From Nanobdellota archaeon (lineage in GTDB: Archaea; Nanobdellota; Nanobdellia; Pacearchaeales; GW2011-AR1): DNA of 33,926 nt. Shown in pieces: positions 16,158 through 23,632 of the stretch; the stretch's first letter is position 1, and each line of letters begins with the position of its first letter. The position numbers were made by a program, and so were the translations under genes. The notes under the pieces are model-generated. The model had not been told where the DNA came from, ran no database searches, and worked only from the letters and a program-made list of their open reading frames with translations. The stretch is taken from NCBI GenBank assembly GCA_022561055.1, contig JADFRY010000010.1:1-33926 (forward strand). Direction: 5' to 3'.

Positions 16158-16343
16158 ATGGAAGATAAAAGAGCCGAATTTTTGCGTGCTTATGCAAAAG
16201 TTCCCGATAATTTGAGAGACGATATTTTAGTTGTTATCGATAAAGAACCTTACACATGGATTACTGCATATTTGGAGATAAAAGAAAATACTGATCTAGG
16301 AGAGAAAATTTTAAAAGCTCTTGGAGACATAGGAATATTATGA
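16158..16343 (+). CDS. Small protein, first gene of the protease-nuclease operon
   Basis: Unrecognised 61-aa acidic, mostly helical protein (RAEFLRAYAKVPDNLRDDIL, YTWITAYLEI). It has no membrane segment and no cysteines. It starts 29 bases after a clear TATA-like box and overlaps the next gene by ATGA, so it looks translated. Its central VPDNLRDD resembles the APSDLR of the next protein, a hint of a shared binding element. Confidence 0.6.
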   Translation: MEDKRAEFLRAYAKVPDNLRDDILVVIDKEPYTWITAYLEIKENTDLGEKILKALGDIGIL

Positions 16344-16588
16344 AAGAAGATAATTCTAAGGAGGCCAAGATTAATGAAGAGGCGAAAGAACTAGTTATAA
16401 CTAGGATAGATGCTGCTCCCTCTGATCTGCGATTATCTGTGGGTGGAGGAGAAAGCATGACAAAGGAAAAAATGATAGAACATGTAAGAAAAGGAGATAA
16501 GATAGGAAGACAGATAATAAAAATGCATTTATCTTTTATTAAAGCAGCAGCAAGCGGAGAAGTTGGGCAGGCATTGGCTTCTGTTTAG
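16340..16588 (+). CDS. Small protein with GGG motif, upstream of the caspase-like gene
   Basis: Unrecognised 82-aa protein with a charged N-terminus, then VITRIDAAPSDLRLSVGGGE and a helical C-terminal half (MTKEKMIEHVRKGDKIGRQI, LSFIKAAASGEVG). The middle looks like a short beta-hairpin with a glycine-rich turn. The C-terminal helices resemble the short helical segments of small regulatory or protease-substrate proteins. It is coupled to the previous gene by ATGA and followed after 5 bases by the protease-like gene. A role as substrate, inhibitor or adaptor of that protease is a testable guess. Confidence 0.6.
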   Translation: MKEDNSKEAKINEEAKELVITRIDAAPSDLRLSVGGGESMTKEKMIEHVRKGDKIGRQIIKMHLSFIKAAASGEVGQALASV

Positions 16589-16593
16589 AAAAA

Positions 16594-17241
16594 ATGAAGA
16601 AAGGCATAATTATAACTCTTCCAGATTATGATGATACTACAGAATATCTTTCTAAATGGTCTTTTGAAATTTTGGATGAGGCTAGGAATAAGTCAGTAAA
16701 AATAAAGAAATTACGAGGTAAAGAGGTAAATAGAAAAGACTTTGAAAAAGTTGTTTCTAAATTAGATTACAGAATGCTTATTTTTAATGGGCACGGCTCT
16801 GAAAGCAGTATTTTTGGGTATAAGGAAGAAATAATTATTGAGGAAAATGATAATGATGAAATCCTTAAAGAAAGAATAACGTATGCACGATCTTGCGAAT
16901 CTGCAAGTTCATTAGGTATTAAAAGCATGAAAAATACCGATGAAGGTTGCTTTTTAGGTTATAATTTACCATTTACTTTCTATATTGATTATAAATGGAA
17001 CGCTAACCCAAGAAAGGATAATGTTGCTGGTTTGTTTTTGTCTTCATCAAATTTAATTCCAATTTCCTTAATAAAGGGAAATTCTGCAAATGAAGCGCAT
17101 GGAAAATCAAAGAAGCAAATGCTTAAAAATATAAAAAAGATTCTTAGAAATAAGACAATGGATTCCTTTTTGATAGCTGAAGCATTATGGAACAATTACA
17201 CGTCTCAGACCATTATAGGAAATAAAGAAGCTAAGTTATAA
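16594..17241 (+). CDS. Caspase-like (CHAT/C25-type) cysteine protease
   Basis: A 215-aa protein. A beta strand ending in MLIFNGHGSES holds the predicted catalytic His67. A later ITYARSCESASSLG holds Cys101. The order strand-N-G-H-G, about 30 residues, then A-x-S-C-E-S-A is that of the caspase/gingipain/CHAT clan of cysteine proteases. The C-terminal half (GLFLSSSNLIPISLIKGNSA, then a helix) completes an alpha/beta fold. In bacteria such domains serve in defence, with activation by a sensor. Here no sensor is fused. It sits 5 bases after the small GGG-motif gene and 1 base before the nuclease gene. The clan assignment is from the motif pair. Substrate is unknown. Confidence 0.72.
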   Translation: MKKGIIITLPDYDDTTEYLSKWSFEILDEARNKSVKIKKLRGKEVNRKDFEKVVSKLDYRMLIFNGHGSESSIFGYKEEIIIEENDNDEILKERITYARSCESASSLGIKSMKNTDEGCFLGYNLPFTFYIDYKWNANPRKDNVAGLFLSSSNLIPISLIKGNSANEAHGKSKKQMLKNIKKILRNKTMDSFLIAEALWNNYTSQTIIGNKEAKL

Positions 17242-17242
17242 A

Positions 17243-17899
17243 ATGACTTCCCAACAGTATAAATTATCCCCCTCATCACTGAATCTAATGAAAGAATGTC
17301 CGAGATGTTTCTGGCTGACTCAGCATAAGGTATGGAAAAGACCTTCAGGGATTTTTCCTAGTCTGCCTGGTGGTATGGATAAAATACTGAAAGAGCATTT
17401 TGATAAGTTTATGGACAAGGGACAACTTCCACCAGAATTGTGCGAAAATAATCATTGTAAAAATATGAAATTGTTTGATGATCATGCATTAATTGCTATT
17501 TGGAGAAGCAATTTTAAAGGAATACGGTACGAAGATAAGAAAGGAAATATTCTTCGTGGAGCAGTTGATAATATCTTGATGAAAGGGAAAAAACTAATAG
17601 TATTAGATTACAAAACGAGAGGTTATCCGCTTAAAGATGATACGGCTGATCATTATCAAAATCAATTAGATATCTACAATTTCCTGCTTAGAAAGGAAGG
17701 ATACGAAACAGAAGATTATGCCTTTTTATTGTTTTATATACCAAACAAAGTGTTGGGCACGGGAGAGGTATTATTCGATACTGAACTGGTAAAGATGAAA
17801 GTTGATGTTAAGAATGCAGAAAAGATTTTCAAGAAGGCGATTAAGTTGTTAAATAATGAGTGTCCTGAGAAGAGTTGCGAGTGGTGTGATGGTAAATAG
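17243..17899 (+). CDS. Cas4-like PD-(D/E)XK nuclease
   Basis: A 218-aa nuclease of the RecB/Cas4/PDDEXK_1 group. It opens with KLSPSSLNLMKECPRCFW (C19, C22). The catalytic set is GAVD with D109, then LDYK with D122 and K124, and a QLDIY motif at 141-145. The C-terminus has C207, C212 and C215, which with C19/C22 could hold an iron-sulfur cluster as in Cas4 and AddB. Similar stand-alone proteins with SLPGGMD are, as I recall, common in small-genome archaea and CPR bacteria. It follows the caspase-like gene by one base and overlaps the next frame by 11 bases. There is no CRISPR array or other cas gene nearby. Confidence 0.85.
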   Translation: MTSQQYKLSPSSLNLMKECPRCFWLTQHKVWKRPSGIFPSLPGGMDKILKEHFDKFMDKGQLPPELCENNHCKNMKLFDDHALIAIWRSNFKGIRYEDKKGNILRGAVDNILMKGKKLIVLDYKTRGYPLKDDTADHYQNQLDIYNFLLRKEGYETEDYAFLLFYIPNKVLGTGEVLFDTELVKMKVDVKNAEKIFKKAIKLLNNECPEKSCEWCDGK

Positions 17900-18387
17900 A
17901 AAAAAATACACTCTATCTGAACTTTATGAAGTTATAGAGAAAATATGCCTTTTAAAAATAAACATGGATATCAAAAAGAGGCTTCTCAACGAACTAATTT
18001 GGAAAATAAGTGAGATTAATGGGAAATATAATGGAGTTAGGTATTGGACTGAAAAAGCATTGGAAGTAAAAAGAAAAAGGAAAGCTTCTGAATTCCCAAA
18101 ATATTTGACTCATGAACATGTTTTCTCAAGAAAATATATAAAAGAAGAATTGGTTGAAGCCAAAGATGATATGGGGATAATAAAAGAAATTCTTCATAAA
18201 ATCCAAGCCTGTGTAGTTGAAAAAAAGGAACATAAGGAAGATTTAGGGCATAAATGAAGAAGGATGGCAAAGGTACATAGATGCAAAAATCAAAGTATAT
18301 GAAATTTCTGACCCTAAATCCGAACCAGAACCAATAAATCTTATTAAGTTAGTTAAAAATTCTGTTAAAAAAGTATCAAGAAATTAG
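17889..18387 (+). pseudogene. HEHV-motif protein, apparent +1 frameshift
   Basis: Frame 0 from ATG 17889 encodes 122 aa (YTLSELYEVIEKICLL, NGVRYWTEKALE, KYLTHEHVFSRKYIKEEL, IQACVVEKKEHKEDLGHK) and stops at TGA 18255-18257. The +1 frame is open from 18247 to TAG 18385-18387 and continues with INEEGWQRYIDAKIKVYEIS. In the related proteins I recall, a (L)xHEHV motif is followed by an A-C-V-V segment, then G-W-x-R-Y-x-x-A-x-I-x-V, so the +1 part is the expected C-terminus. The shift must lie in 18247-18254. The AAA-TGA-A context could also allow a programmed +1 slip. Function is unknown, with an HNH-like look. Confidence 0.6.
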
Positions 18388-18436
18388 GACTTATTTAACA
18401 AAGCCTAAAAAACCCTTAAGAACCTCTATTTAACTT

Positions 18437-18844
18437 TTATCTTTGTTGAATTAATTTAATTGCTTTTTGACCATGACGTTTAAAAATAGGAAAGCACATT
18501 GAAAGAAGTTCAAAATGGTCTTGTAATGATTTTGGCGCTTCTCTAAGATTAAGACCGGTTTTGCTTTCAAAATCCCTTATAACATCTTTATTACGTTGCG
18601 CGTCTTCAGAAGTTATTGTTACTATAGTATTATATTTATGCTCTGGATGTTCACCCTCCTTTGCATGCGAAACCACAAGGAGATAAGGGGGGCCTTGCTC
18701 TTCATAAAGCATATATTGATTAGTATTTCCAAGAACACTCATTGAAGGTCTAAGATTAGGATTAAATTCTTTCAGGAGGTGTTCTAAGCTTTCTTCATAC
18801 AATCCAATTCTGGTTAATGTTGTTGGTCTTACTTCTGCTACCAT
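18437..18844 (-). CDS. Hypothetical protein
   Basis: Unrecognised 135-aa soluble protein. A beta-rich middle (NTNQYMLYEEQGPPYLLVVS, HKYNTIVTITSEDAQRN) is followed by a helical C-terminus (SLQDHFELLSMCFPIFKRHG). The layout, strands with helices at both ends, could be a small ligand-binding or phage-type fold. It stands alone, convergent with the frameshifted gene and divergent from the FAD oxidase gene. It starts at ATG 18844 with a TTTAAA-like box about 30 bases upstream. Confidence 0.55.
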   Translation of the reverse strand: MVAEVRPTTLTRIGLYEESLEHLLKEFNPNLRPSMSVLGNTNQYMLYEEQGPPYLLVVSHAKEGEHPEHKYNTIVTITSEDAQRNKDVIRDFESKTGLNLREAPKSLQDHFELLSMCFPIFKRHGQKAIKLIQQR

Positions 18845-18906
18845 AAAACTCTTTCAAGAAAACTCTTTTTAAACTTTCCTATTTAACCCTTTATCAAAAC
18901 CAAAAC

Positions 18907-18914
18907 CTATAAAT
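18907..18914 (+). promoter_or_regulatory. TATA box of the FAD-linked oxidase gene
   Basis: CTATAAAT located 30 bases before ATG 18937, again leaderless-type spacing, followed by a pyrimidine-rich stretch. Confidence 0.6.
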
Positions 18915-18936
18915 CCTCTCTTTCTTTTCATTTACT

Positions 18937-20586
18937 ATGCCTGTTGTTTGGATTGCTGATTTGAAAAAGAAGTTGAAGGGAGATGTTGTTTTTGATAAGG
19001 AGACTTTGGAGGAGTATAGTCATGACGCGAGTATTTTTGAGTTGAAGCCGAAGGTTGTTGTTTTTCCGAAAGATGTGAGAGATGTCGAGAAGCTTATTGA
19101 ATTTGTTAATGAAAATAAAAAGAAATTTCCTGCCATGAGTCTGACTGCGCGTGCTGGCGGCACCGACATGACCGGCGGCTGTTTGACAGAGTCTATTGTT
19201 ATTTCATTTACGAAGTATTTTAATCATATTAAGTCGATTGATGGCAAGACAGGAATTGTTGAGCCTGGCGTGTATTTTAGAGATTTTGAGAAACAGACTT
19301 TGAAAAAAGGATTGATTTTTCCAACTTATCCAGCGAGTAAGTCAATTTGTGCTTTAGGAGGTATGATTGCAAATAATTCCGGGGGTGAGAAGAGTATTCA
19401 TTATGGAAAAACACAAGATCATGTTTTGAGTCTGAAAGTTGTTTTAGCCGATGGAAAAGAGTATGAGTTTAAGAGAATTAATAAAATAGAGCTTGAGAGA
19501 AAAATGCGGAAAAGAGATTTTGAAGGACAGATTTATTGGAAGATGTATAAGCTTATTAAAAATAATTATGATTTTATTCAGAGTCAAAAACCTAAAGTTA
19601 CTAAGAATTCTGCTGGCTATTATTTGTGGGATGTTTGGGATCGTAGAAAAGGTGAATTTGATTTTACTAAATTATTTGTCGGTTCGCAAGGAACTTTAGG
19701 AATTATTACAGAAGCTGAGTTAGAGCTTGTGAAGAAGAAAAAACATTCGAGGCTTATTGTGTGTTCTTTTAAAACAACGAAAGACCTTGCAGAGTTTGTG
19801 AATATTGTTTTGCCTTTTAAGCCTGAGAGTTTAGAGACTTTCGATGATAATACCTTGAAACTTTCTGCCAGATTTATGCCTGAAATTGCTCAAAAAACTG
19901 GAAGAGGAGTTTTCTCGCTTTTGTTTAGTTTTTGGAGAGAAGCTTTAATGGTCTTGAGATATGGTTTTCCTAAGTTTGTTGTGCTTGTTGAAATTGCTGA
20001 AGACAGGGAGGATGTTTTAGAAAGAAGGATTCAGGAATTGCATGAAGAGTTTAAGAGGCGCAGAGTGCCGCATATTATCATGAAAGATGAAAAAGAGGGA
20101 GAGAAGTATTGGACAATGCGGAGAGAAAGTTTTAATTTGTTGAGACATAAAGTTAAAGGTAAGAGAGCTACGCCGTTTATTGACGATTTTGTAGTTAAGC
20201 CAGAAGATTTGCCAAAGTTTTTGCCAGAGCTTGATAAGATTCTTGAAGAGCATGAAATAAAGCCGACTTTGACAGGACATGCAGGGAGCGGTAATTTCCA
20301 TATTATTCCTTTGATGGATTTGGAAAAGAAAGAGGAAAGGGACAAGATACCTATTGTTTCAGAGAAAGTTTACACGCTTTTGCAGAAATATCATGGCTCT
20401 ATAACTGCAGAGCATAACGATGGTTTGATTAGGACGCCTTATCTGGACAAGATGTTTGACAAGAAGATGATAAAGTTATTTGAGGAAGTTAAGAAAATTT
20501 TTGATCCTCTTAATATATTTAATCCTGGTAAGAAAGTGCATGGAGATATTAAGTATGCGATGAGTCATGTGAAGAAAAGTTCTTAG
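18937..20586 (+). CDS. FAD-linked oxidase (GlcD / D-lactate dehydrogenase type)
   Basis: A 549-aa FAD enzyme of the vanillyl-alcohol-oxidase fold. It is likely to oxidise a 2-hydroxy acid such as D-lactate or glycolate. The FAD-binding domain carries RAGGTDMTGG at about 72-81, GGMIANNSGGEKSIHYGKTQ at about 143-162 and GSQGTLGIITEAEL near 248. The C-terminal oxidase domain has GHAGSGNFHIIP near 447 and ITAEHNDGLIRTPY near 488, which place the substrate His residues. No iron-sulfur (GlpC-like) domain is fused, so an electron acceptor partner is not visible here. Length is slightly above the typical 460-500 aa. Confidence 0.9.
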   Translation: MPVVWIADLKKKLKGDVVFDKETLEEYSHDASIFELKPKVVVFPKDVRDVEKLIEFVNENKKKFPAMSLTARAGGTDMTGGCLTESIVISFTKYFNHIKSIDGKTGIVEPGVYFRDFEKQTLKKGLIFPTYPASKSICALGGMIANNSGGEKSIHYGKTQDHVLSLKVVLADGKEYEFKRINKIELERKMRKRDFEGQIYWKMYKLIKNNYDFIQSQKPKVTKNSAGYYLWDVWDRRKGEFDFTKLFVGSQGTLGIITEAELELVKKKKHSRLIVCSFKTTKDLAEFVNIVLPFKPESLETFDDNTLKLSARFMPEIAQKTGRGVFSLLFSFWREALMVLRYGFPKFVVLVEIAEDREDVLERRIQELHEEFKRRRVPHIIMKDEKEGEKYWTMRRESFNLLRHKVKGKRATPFIDDFVVKPEDLPKFLPELDKILEEHEIKPTLTGHAGSGNFHIIPLMDLEKKEERDKIPIVSEKVYTLLQKYHGSITAEHNDGLIRTPYLDKMFDKKMIKLFEEVKKIFDPLNIFNPGKKVHGDIKYAMSHVKKSS

Positions 20587-20619
20587 TTAGTAACTTTTAA
20601 AATCTCAAATAGAATTTTT

Positions 20620-20940
20620 CTAAGCAAATTTTATTCTTATTAATTGGTCATAATACAAGCTTGCTGTTGCAGCCCGTATAACATGCCAATGTTTATCTAC
20701 TTTATTTTTAGGAATACCTGCTCTTCTTAAAAAGTCTTCATTATATGAAAGATTTAATAAAAAACTTTTATCATTCATTAGCACCATAAATCTTGGAAAA
20801 CCTTCCTTGAATATTCTTCTGTATTCTCTGAGAGTATTATCCCAAATATTTTTTTGTTGTTCAGTAGGAATGTTTCTTACTTTTTCTACTTCTTCTGCAA
20901 TTTCGTCTAATGTGGGATGTCTTAGTTGCGTTTGTGTCAT
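20620..20940 (-). CDS. Hypothetical protein
   Basis: Unrecognised 106-aa soluble, helical protein (PTLDEIAEEVEKVRNIPTEQ, NTLREYRRIFKEGFPRF), ending in a segment with HWHVIRAATASLYYDQLIR. No membrane segment or cysteine motif is present. It starts 7 bases after the aIF2 gamma stop on the same strand, so it is probably read in the same message. Confidence 0.55.
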   Translation of the reverse strand: MTQTQLRHPTLDEIAEEVEKVRNIPTEQQKNIWDNTLREYRRIFKEGFPRFMVLMNDKSFLLNLSYNEDFLRRAGIPKNKVDKHWHVIRAATASLYYDQLIRIKFA

Positions 20941-20947
20941 TTTATAT

Positions 20948-22159
20948 TTAAACTATTTTACCAAAGCCAATTAATCTCCAGTGGCCATTTATATTTCTCG
21001 CGATTCCAACATTTTCTCCTTTAAATGGGACTATGGGAATTTTTAATGAGAGCTCGGCCACGCTGTTTGTTAATTTTTTTATTGTTCCTACTGTTACAGA
21101 AGTGTTAACGCTTAGCATCATCGTTTCTGTTGTTTTTAATGGCTCAACTTTTGTATTTGTTTGACTTACCGAGCCTATTATTTCCGGGAATAACGTGTAT
21201 TTTATTTTTATTTCAGATATGATTTTAGGTAATTTGTCTGGCGCGGAGACGACACAGCCTGAGAGCGAGTCTGCTTTTCCTGATGACATGTCTAGTTCTG
21301 TTTCAATTGATAAACTGCCGCCAGGAGTTATTTCTTTTAATTCGTAATTCCCTTTATGCAAACTTTTTATTTTTGTTTTTATTGTTTTGTAGATGATTTG
21401 ATTAGCTTCTTTGATTGTTAATCCTGGCTTGATTTCTATTTGGTCACCGACGCGTAATTTTCCTAACTTTAATGTTCCTCCTAAAACTGCGCCATGCAAG
21501 TTTTCAGGTTTTGTTCCTGGCTTGTTTATGTCAAAGCTTCTTGCAACAAGAAATATTGGAATTTTTTCAGTATGCCTTGGAGGGGTTTTTATTTTGCATA
21601 TTTCTTCATATATTTTTTCTATGTTTACTCCTTGCTGAGCCGAGACAGGAATGATTGGCGCATTTTCTCCGACCGTTCCTTTCAATGCGTTTTTGGTTTC
21701 TTGATAATTTTTTATTGCTTGTTCTTTTGTTACGAGGTCTATTTTGTTTTGTACTATTATTATATCTTTTATGTTTTTTGCTTGGAGAGCCATTAAGTGT
21801 TCTTTTGTTTGAGGTTTAATGCCTTCGTTTGCCGCGATGACTAAAATTGCTGCGTCGACTATTGCAGCGCCGGAAAGCATTGTTGCCATGAGCATTTCAT
21901 GTCCTGGAGCATCGACGAAAGAGACATATCGTTTTGGAGTACCTTTTTTCTCTCTGTTGTAGCCCTCTTTTGCATCATGGTAAATTATCGTGTCTGCGTA
22001 TCCAAGCTTTATTGTTATGCCTCTCTTTAGTTCTTCTGAATGCGTGTCTGTCCATTTTCCAGTAAGTCTTTGTAACAAGGTTGTTTTGCCGTGGTCTATA
22101 TGCCCTGCTATGATAATGTTTATTGTTTCAAGATTTTCGATGTTAGCTTCTTTTGTCAT
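20948..22159 (-). CDS. eif2g: Translation initiation factor aIF2 subunit gamma, zinc knuckle absent
   Basis: The GTPase subunit that carries initiator tRNA to the small ribosomal subunit, 403 aa. G1 is GHIDHGKT at 19-26, switch 1 ends in ELKRGITIKLGYAD, G3 is DAPGH at 83-87, G4 NKIDLV, and G5 PVSAQQG. Domains 2 and 3 follow (FDINKPGTKPENLHGAVLGG, ending WRLIGFGKIV). Archaeal aIF2 gamma normally has a CxxC...CxxC zinc knuckle between switch 1 and DAPGH. Here that stretch reads HDAKEGYNREKKGTPKRYVS with no cysteine. ATG 22159 lies 22 bases after a TTTTAAAG promoter box on the reverse strand. Confidence 0.94.
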   Translation of the reverse strand: MTKEANIENLETINIIIAGHIDHGKTTLLQRLTGKWTDTHSEELKRGITIKLGYADTIIYHDAKEGYNREKKGTPKRYVSFVDAPGHEMLMATMLSGAAIVDAAILVIAANEGIKPQTKEHLMALQAKNIKDIIIVQNKIDLVTKEQAIKNYQETKNALKGTVGENAPIIPVSAQQGVNIEKIYEEICKIKTPPRHTEKIPIFLVARSFDINKPGTKPENLHGAVLGGTLKLGKLRVGDQIEIKPGLTIKEANQIIYKTIKTKIKSLHKGNYELKEITPGGSLSIETELDMSSGKADSLSGCVVSAPDKLPKIISEIKIKYTLFPEIIGSVSQTNTKVEPLKTTETMMLSVNTSVTVGTIKKLTNSVAELSLKIPIVPFKGENVGIARNINGHWRLIGFGKIV

Positions 22160-22180
22160 GGAGTTAGTTAGAAATAAGGG

Positions 22181-22188
22181 TTTTAAAG
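22181..22188 (-). promoter_or_regulatory. TATA-like box of aIF2 gamma
   Basis: On the reverse strand CTTTAAAA, 22-29 bases before ATG 22159. It abuts the 21-bp direct repeat 22184-22204. In the other copy at 23165-23185 the match ends inside this box, so only this copy keeps a full TATA element. Confidence 0.55.
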
Positions 22189-22204
22189 CGTTTTGTTTGA
22201 TTAG
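22184..22204. repeat. 21-bp direct repeat, aIF2 gamma promoter copy
   Basis: Identical to 23165-23185, 981 bases apart and in the same orientation. The two copies bracket the TenA/heme-oxygenase-like gene. Confidence 0.9.
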
Positions 22205-22293
22205 AGGGTGCTTTGTTGTGTTAAAGGGAGTTAAAAAGTTGGATTTAAGCTAGATGCGAAAATTTACTTTTAATCTACAAAATCATATTTTTA

Positions 22294-23163
22294 CTAAATT
22301 TTATATTCCCCTATATCAAAATGATTTTTATCATGCCAACTAATTGTAGCAGCAAAAAGCTTAGCTGCGTATTCTACTTGTTCTAATACTTTATCCTTTA
22401 TTTCATTCGCTCTATTTGACCTATTTAGCATCACTTGAGAAGTGCTTAAATGCTTTTCTTCATCACTGCCTTCATTCTGTGCTGCATGCTCAAAAAACCA
22501 TCGTGTAGCGTGAGGGCTAATTTTAAACTGCTCTCCTCTCTCTAATCCATCATAAAAATCAGATACAACATTGTAAATAATTCCCTCAATTGCATATTGA
22601 CTACCGAAATGTTCATAAAAATCATGTTCGGGAGAACTGGTTCTTCTTAACTGATGCTCAAGTGCAATAACTGGTTCTGGAAATACAGGTTTCGGAAAAA
22701 CTCCTGGAGTCAAATCACTTCCATCTTTACTAATTGCTTCAAGATATGCCTTAAGCATCTGATCCAACTCCTCTTGGCTAAACCTTCCTAAATACCCTTC
22801 AAAATCATCATGTAACTTCATATGGTTTATTCCTCTTTCGTTTAATCCATGTCTCCATAATCCGTTATGTGCTTGTTCCTCTATTAATTGCTCAGCTAAT
22901 TTTTTTATTAACCCAGAATCTTTCACATGGTCAACTTTGGCTAGATTTCTAATCAAACCTCTATTAAATCCGGTAATAGTAGGATAAATTGCTGCCAGAA
23001 ATGAAGTATATTTCTCTCCTGACAAAGTTCCTTCCTTTATTCCCCTAACAACTGCTGAATTATTTTTCAAGAATTCGGCATGGGGAACCATCAAATCTCC
23101 GATTAGATTTCCGACTCTTGCCCTTATTCTATTTCTTTTTTCTTTTTGATTTTTTGTTCTCAT
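22294..23163 (-). CDS. TenA/CADD-like (heme-oxygenase fold) iron-containing redox protein
   Basis: A 289-aa all-helical protein resembling the TenA/PqqC/CADD superfamily, including diiron oxygenases. Candidate metal ligands are E95/E96 with H99 and H105 (LIEEQAHNGLWRHG), E193 (SQYAIEGIIYN), and H226, D234 and H238 (FFEHAAQNEGSDEEKHLS). The D-x3-H pair in the last helix is a family feature. The substrate is unknown. The N-terminus is very basic (KNQKEKRNRIRAR). The gene follows the 145-aa gene by about 30 bases on the same strand and lies exactly between two copies of a 21-bp direct repeat. It was probably inserted between the S6e operon and aIF2 gamma. Confidence 0.7.
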   Translation of the reverse strand: MRTKNQKEKRNRIRARVGNLIGDLMVPHAEFLKNNSAVVRGIKEGTLSGEKYTSFLAAIYPTITGFNRGLIRNLAKVDHVKDSGLIKKLAEQLIEEQAHNGLWRHGLNERGINHMKLHDDFEGYLGRFSQEELDQMLKAYLEAISKDGSDLTPGVFPKPVFPEPVIALEHQLRRTSSPEHDFYEHFGSQYAIEGIIYNVVSDFYDGLERGEQFKISPHATRWFFEHAAQNEGSDEEKHLSTSQVMLNRSNRANEIKDKVLEQVEYAAKLFAATISWHDKNHFDIGEYKI

Positions 23164-23164
23164 C

Positions 23165-23185
23165 TAAAGCGTTTTGTTTGATTAG
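23165..23185. repeat. 21-bp direct repeat, second copy
   Basis: Identical to 22184-22204. It ends two bases before the start codon of the TenA-like gene on the reverse strand, so it lies where the ribosome would load. Confidence 0.9.
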
Positions 23186-23194
23186 TTAGTAGGC

Positions 23195-23632
23195 TCATAT
23201 GCCACTGCCCCCAACCTGTTGTTGTGTTATTAGTTCATCTATTTTTCTTGCTCTTGGTTTTTCATTATATATTTTTAGAAGCTTTCTAACAACTCTCAAT
23301 GATACTCTATTATAATTATTATTGTTTGTCGTGTGTCTCTTAGGAGTTCCAGTTAATTGTAAATAACCCTTTTCTAAGTCTCTTAGTTCTTCTCTGATTA
23401 AGAAGTCAGCATATGCTCTTGCCAGGTCTTCTCTATTATCTAATTCATTATATTTTATAGAAATTTTTTGTCTTAGTCGCCCAATTAGTCTTTCCTTTGA
23501 TTCATATAATAAGTACAAAGCTGAATCAATGTCATTTATTTCTTCATAATCTTTTTCTCGTCTGGCGAGTTCATTATCCATTAATTTTCCTGCTATTTTA
23601 GAAGCTAAATATTCTAATTGACGAGTTTTCAT
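23195..23632 (-). CDS. Helical basic protein coupled to S6e
   Basis: Unrecognised 145-aa helical protein. It is Arg/Lys-rich with long charged helices (LASKIAGKLMDNELARREKD, LIGRLRQKISIKYNELDNRE) and a basic C-terminus. A low-complexity NNNNYN spacer splits it near residue 104. The ATG overlaps the S6e stop by one base (TAATG), so it is translationally coupled to a ribosomal protein. A ribosome- or RNA-associated role is plausible but not shown. Confidence 0.65.
   Translation of the reverse strand: MKTRQLEYLASKIAGKLMDNELARREKDYEEINDIDSALYLLYESKERLIGRLRQKISIKYNELDNREDLARAYADFLIREELRDLEKGYLQLTGTPKRHTTNNNNYNRVSLRVVRKLLKIYNEKPRARKIDELITQQQVGGSGI

Noticed and set aside
17243-17899. A CRISPR-associated Cas4
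   Set aside because: There is no CRISPR array or other cas gene in the window. The protein is better described as a stand-alone Cas4-like nuclease.
18388-18936. Similarity between the flank at 18393 and the promoter region of the FAD oxidase gene as a further cassette border
   Set aside because: The match is short, gapped and AT-rich. It cannot be told from chance.
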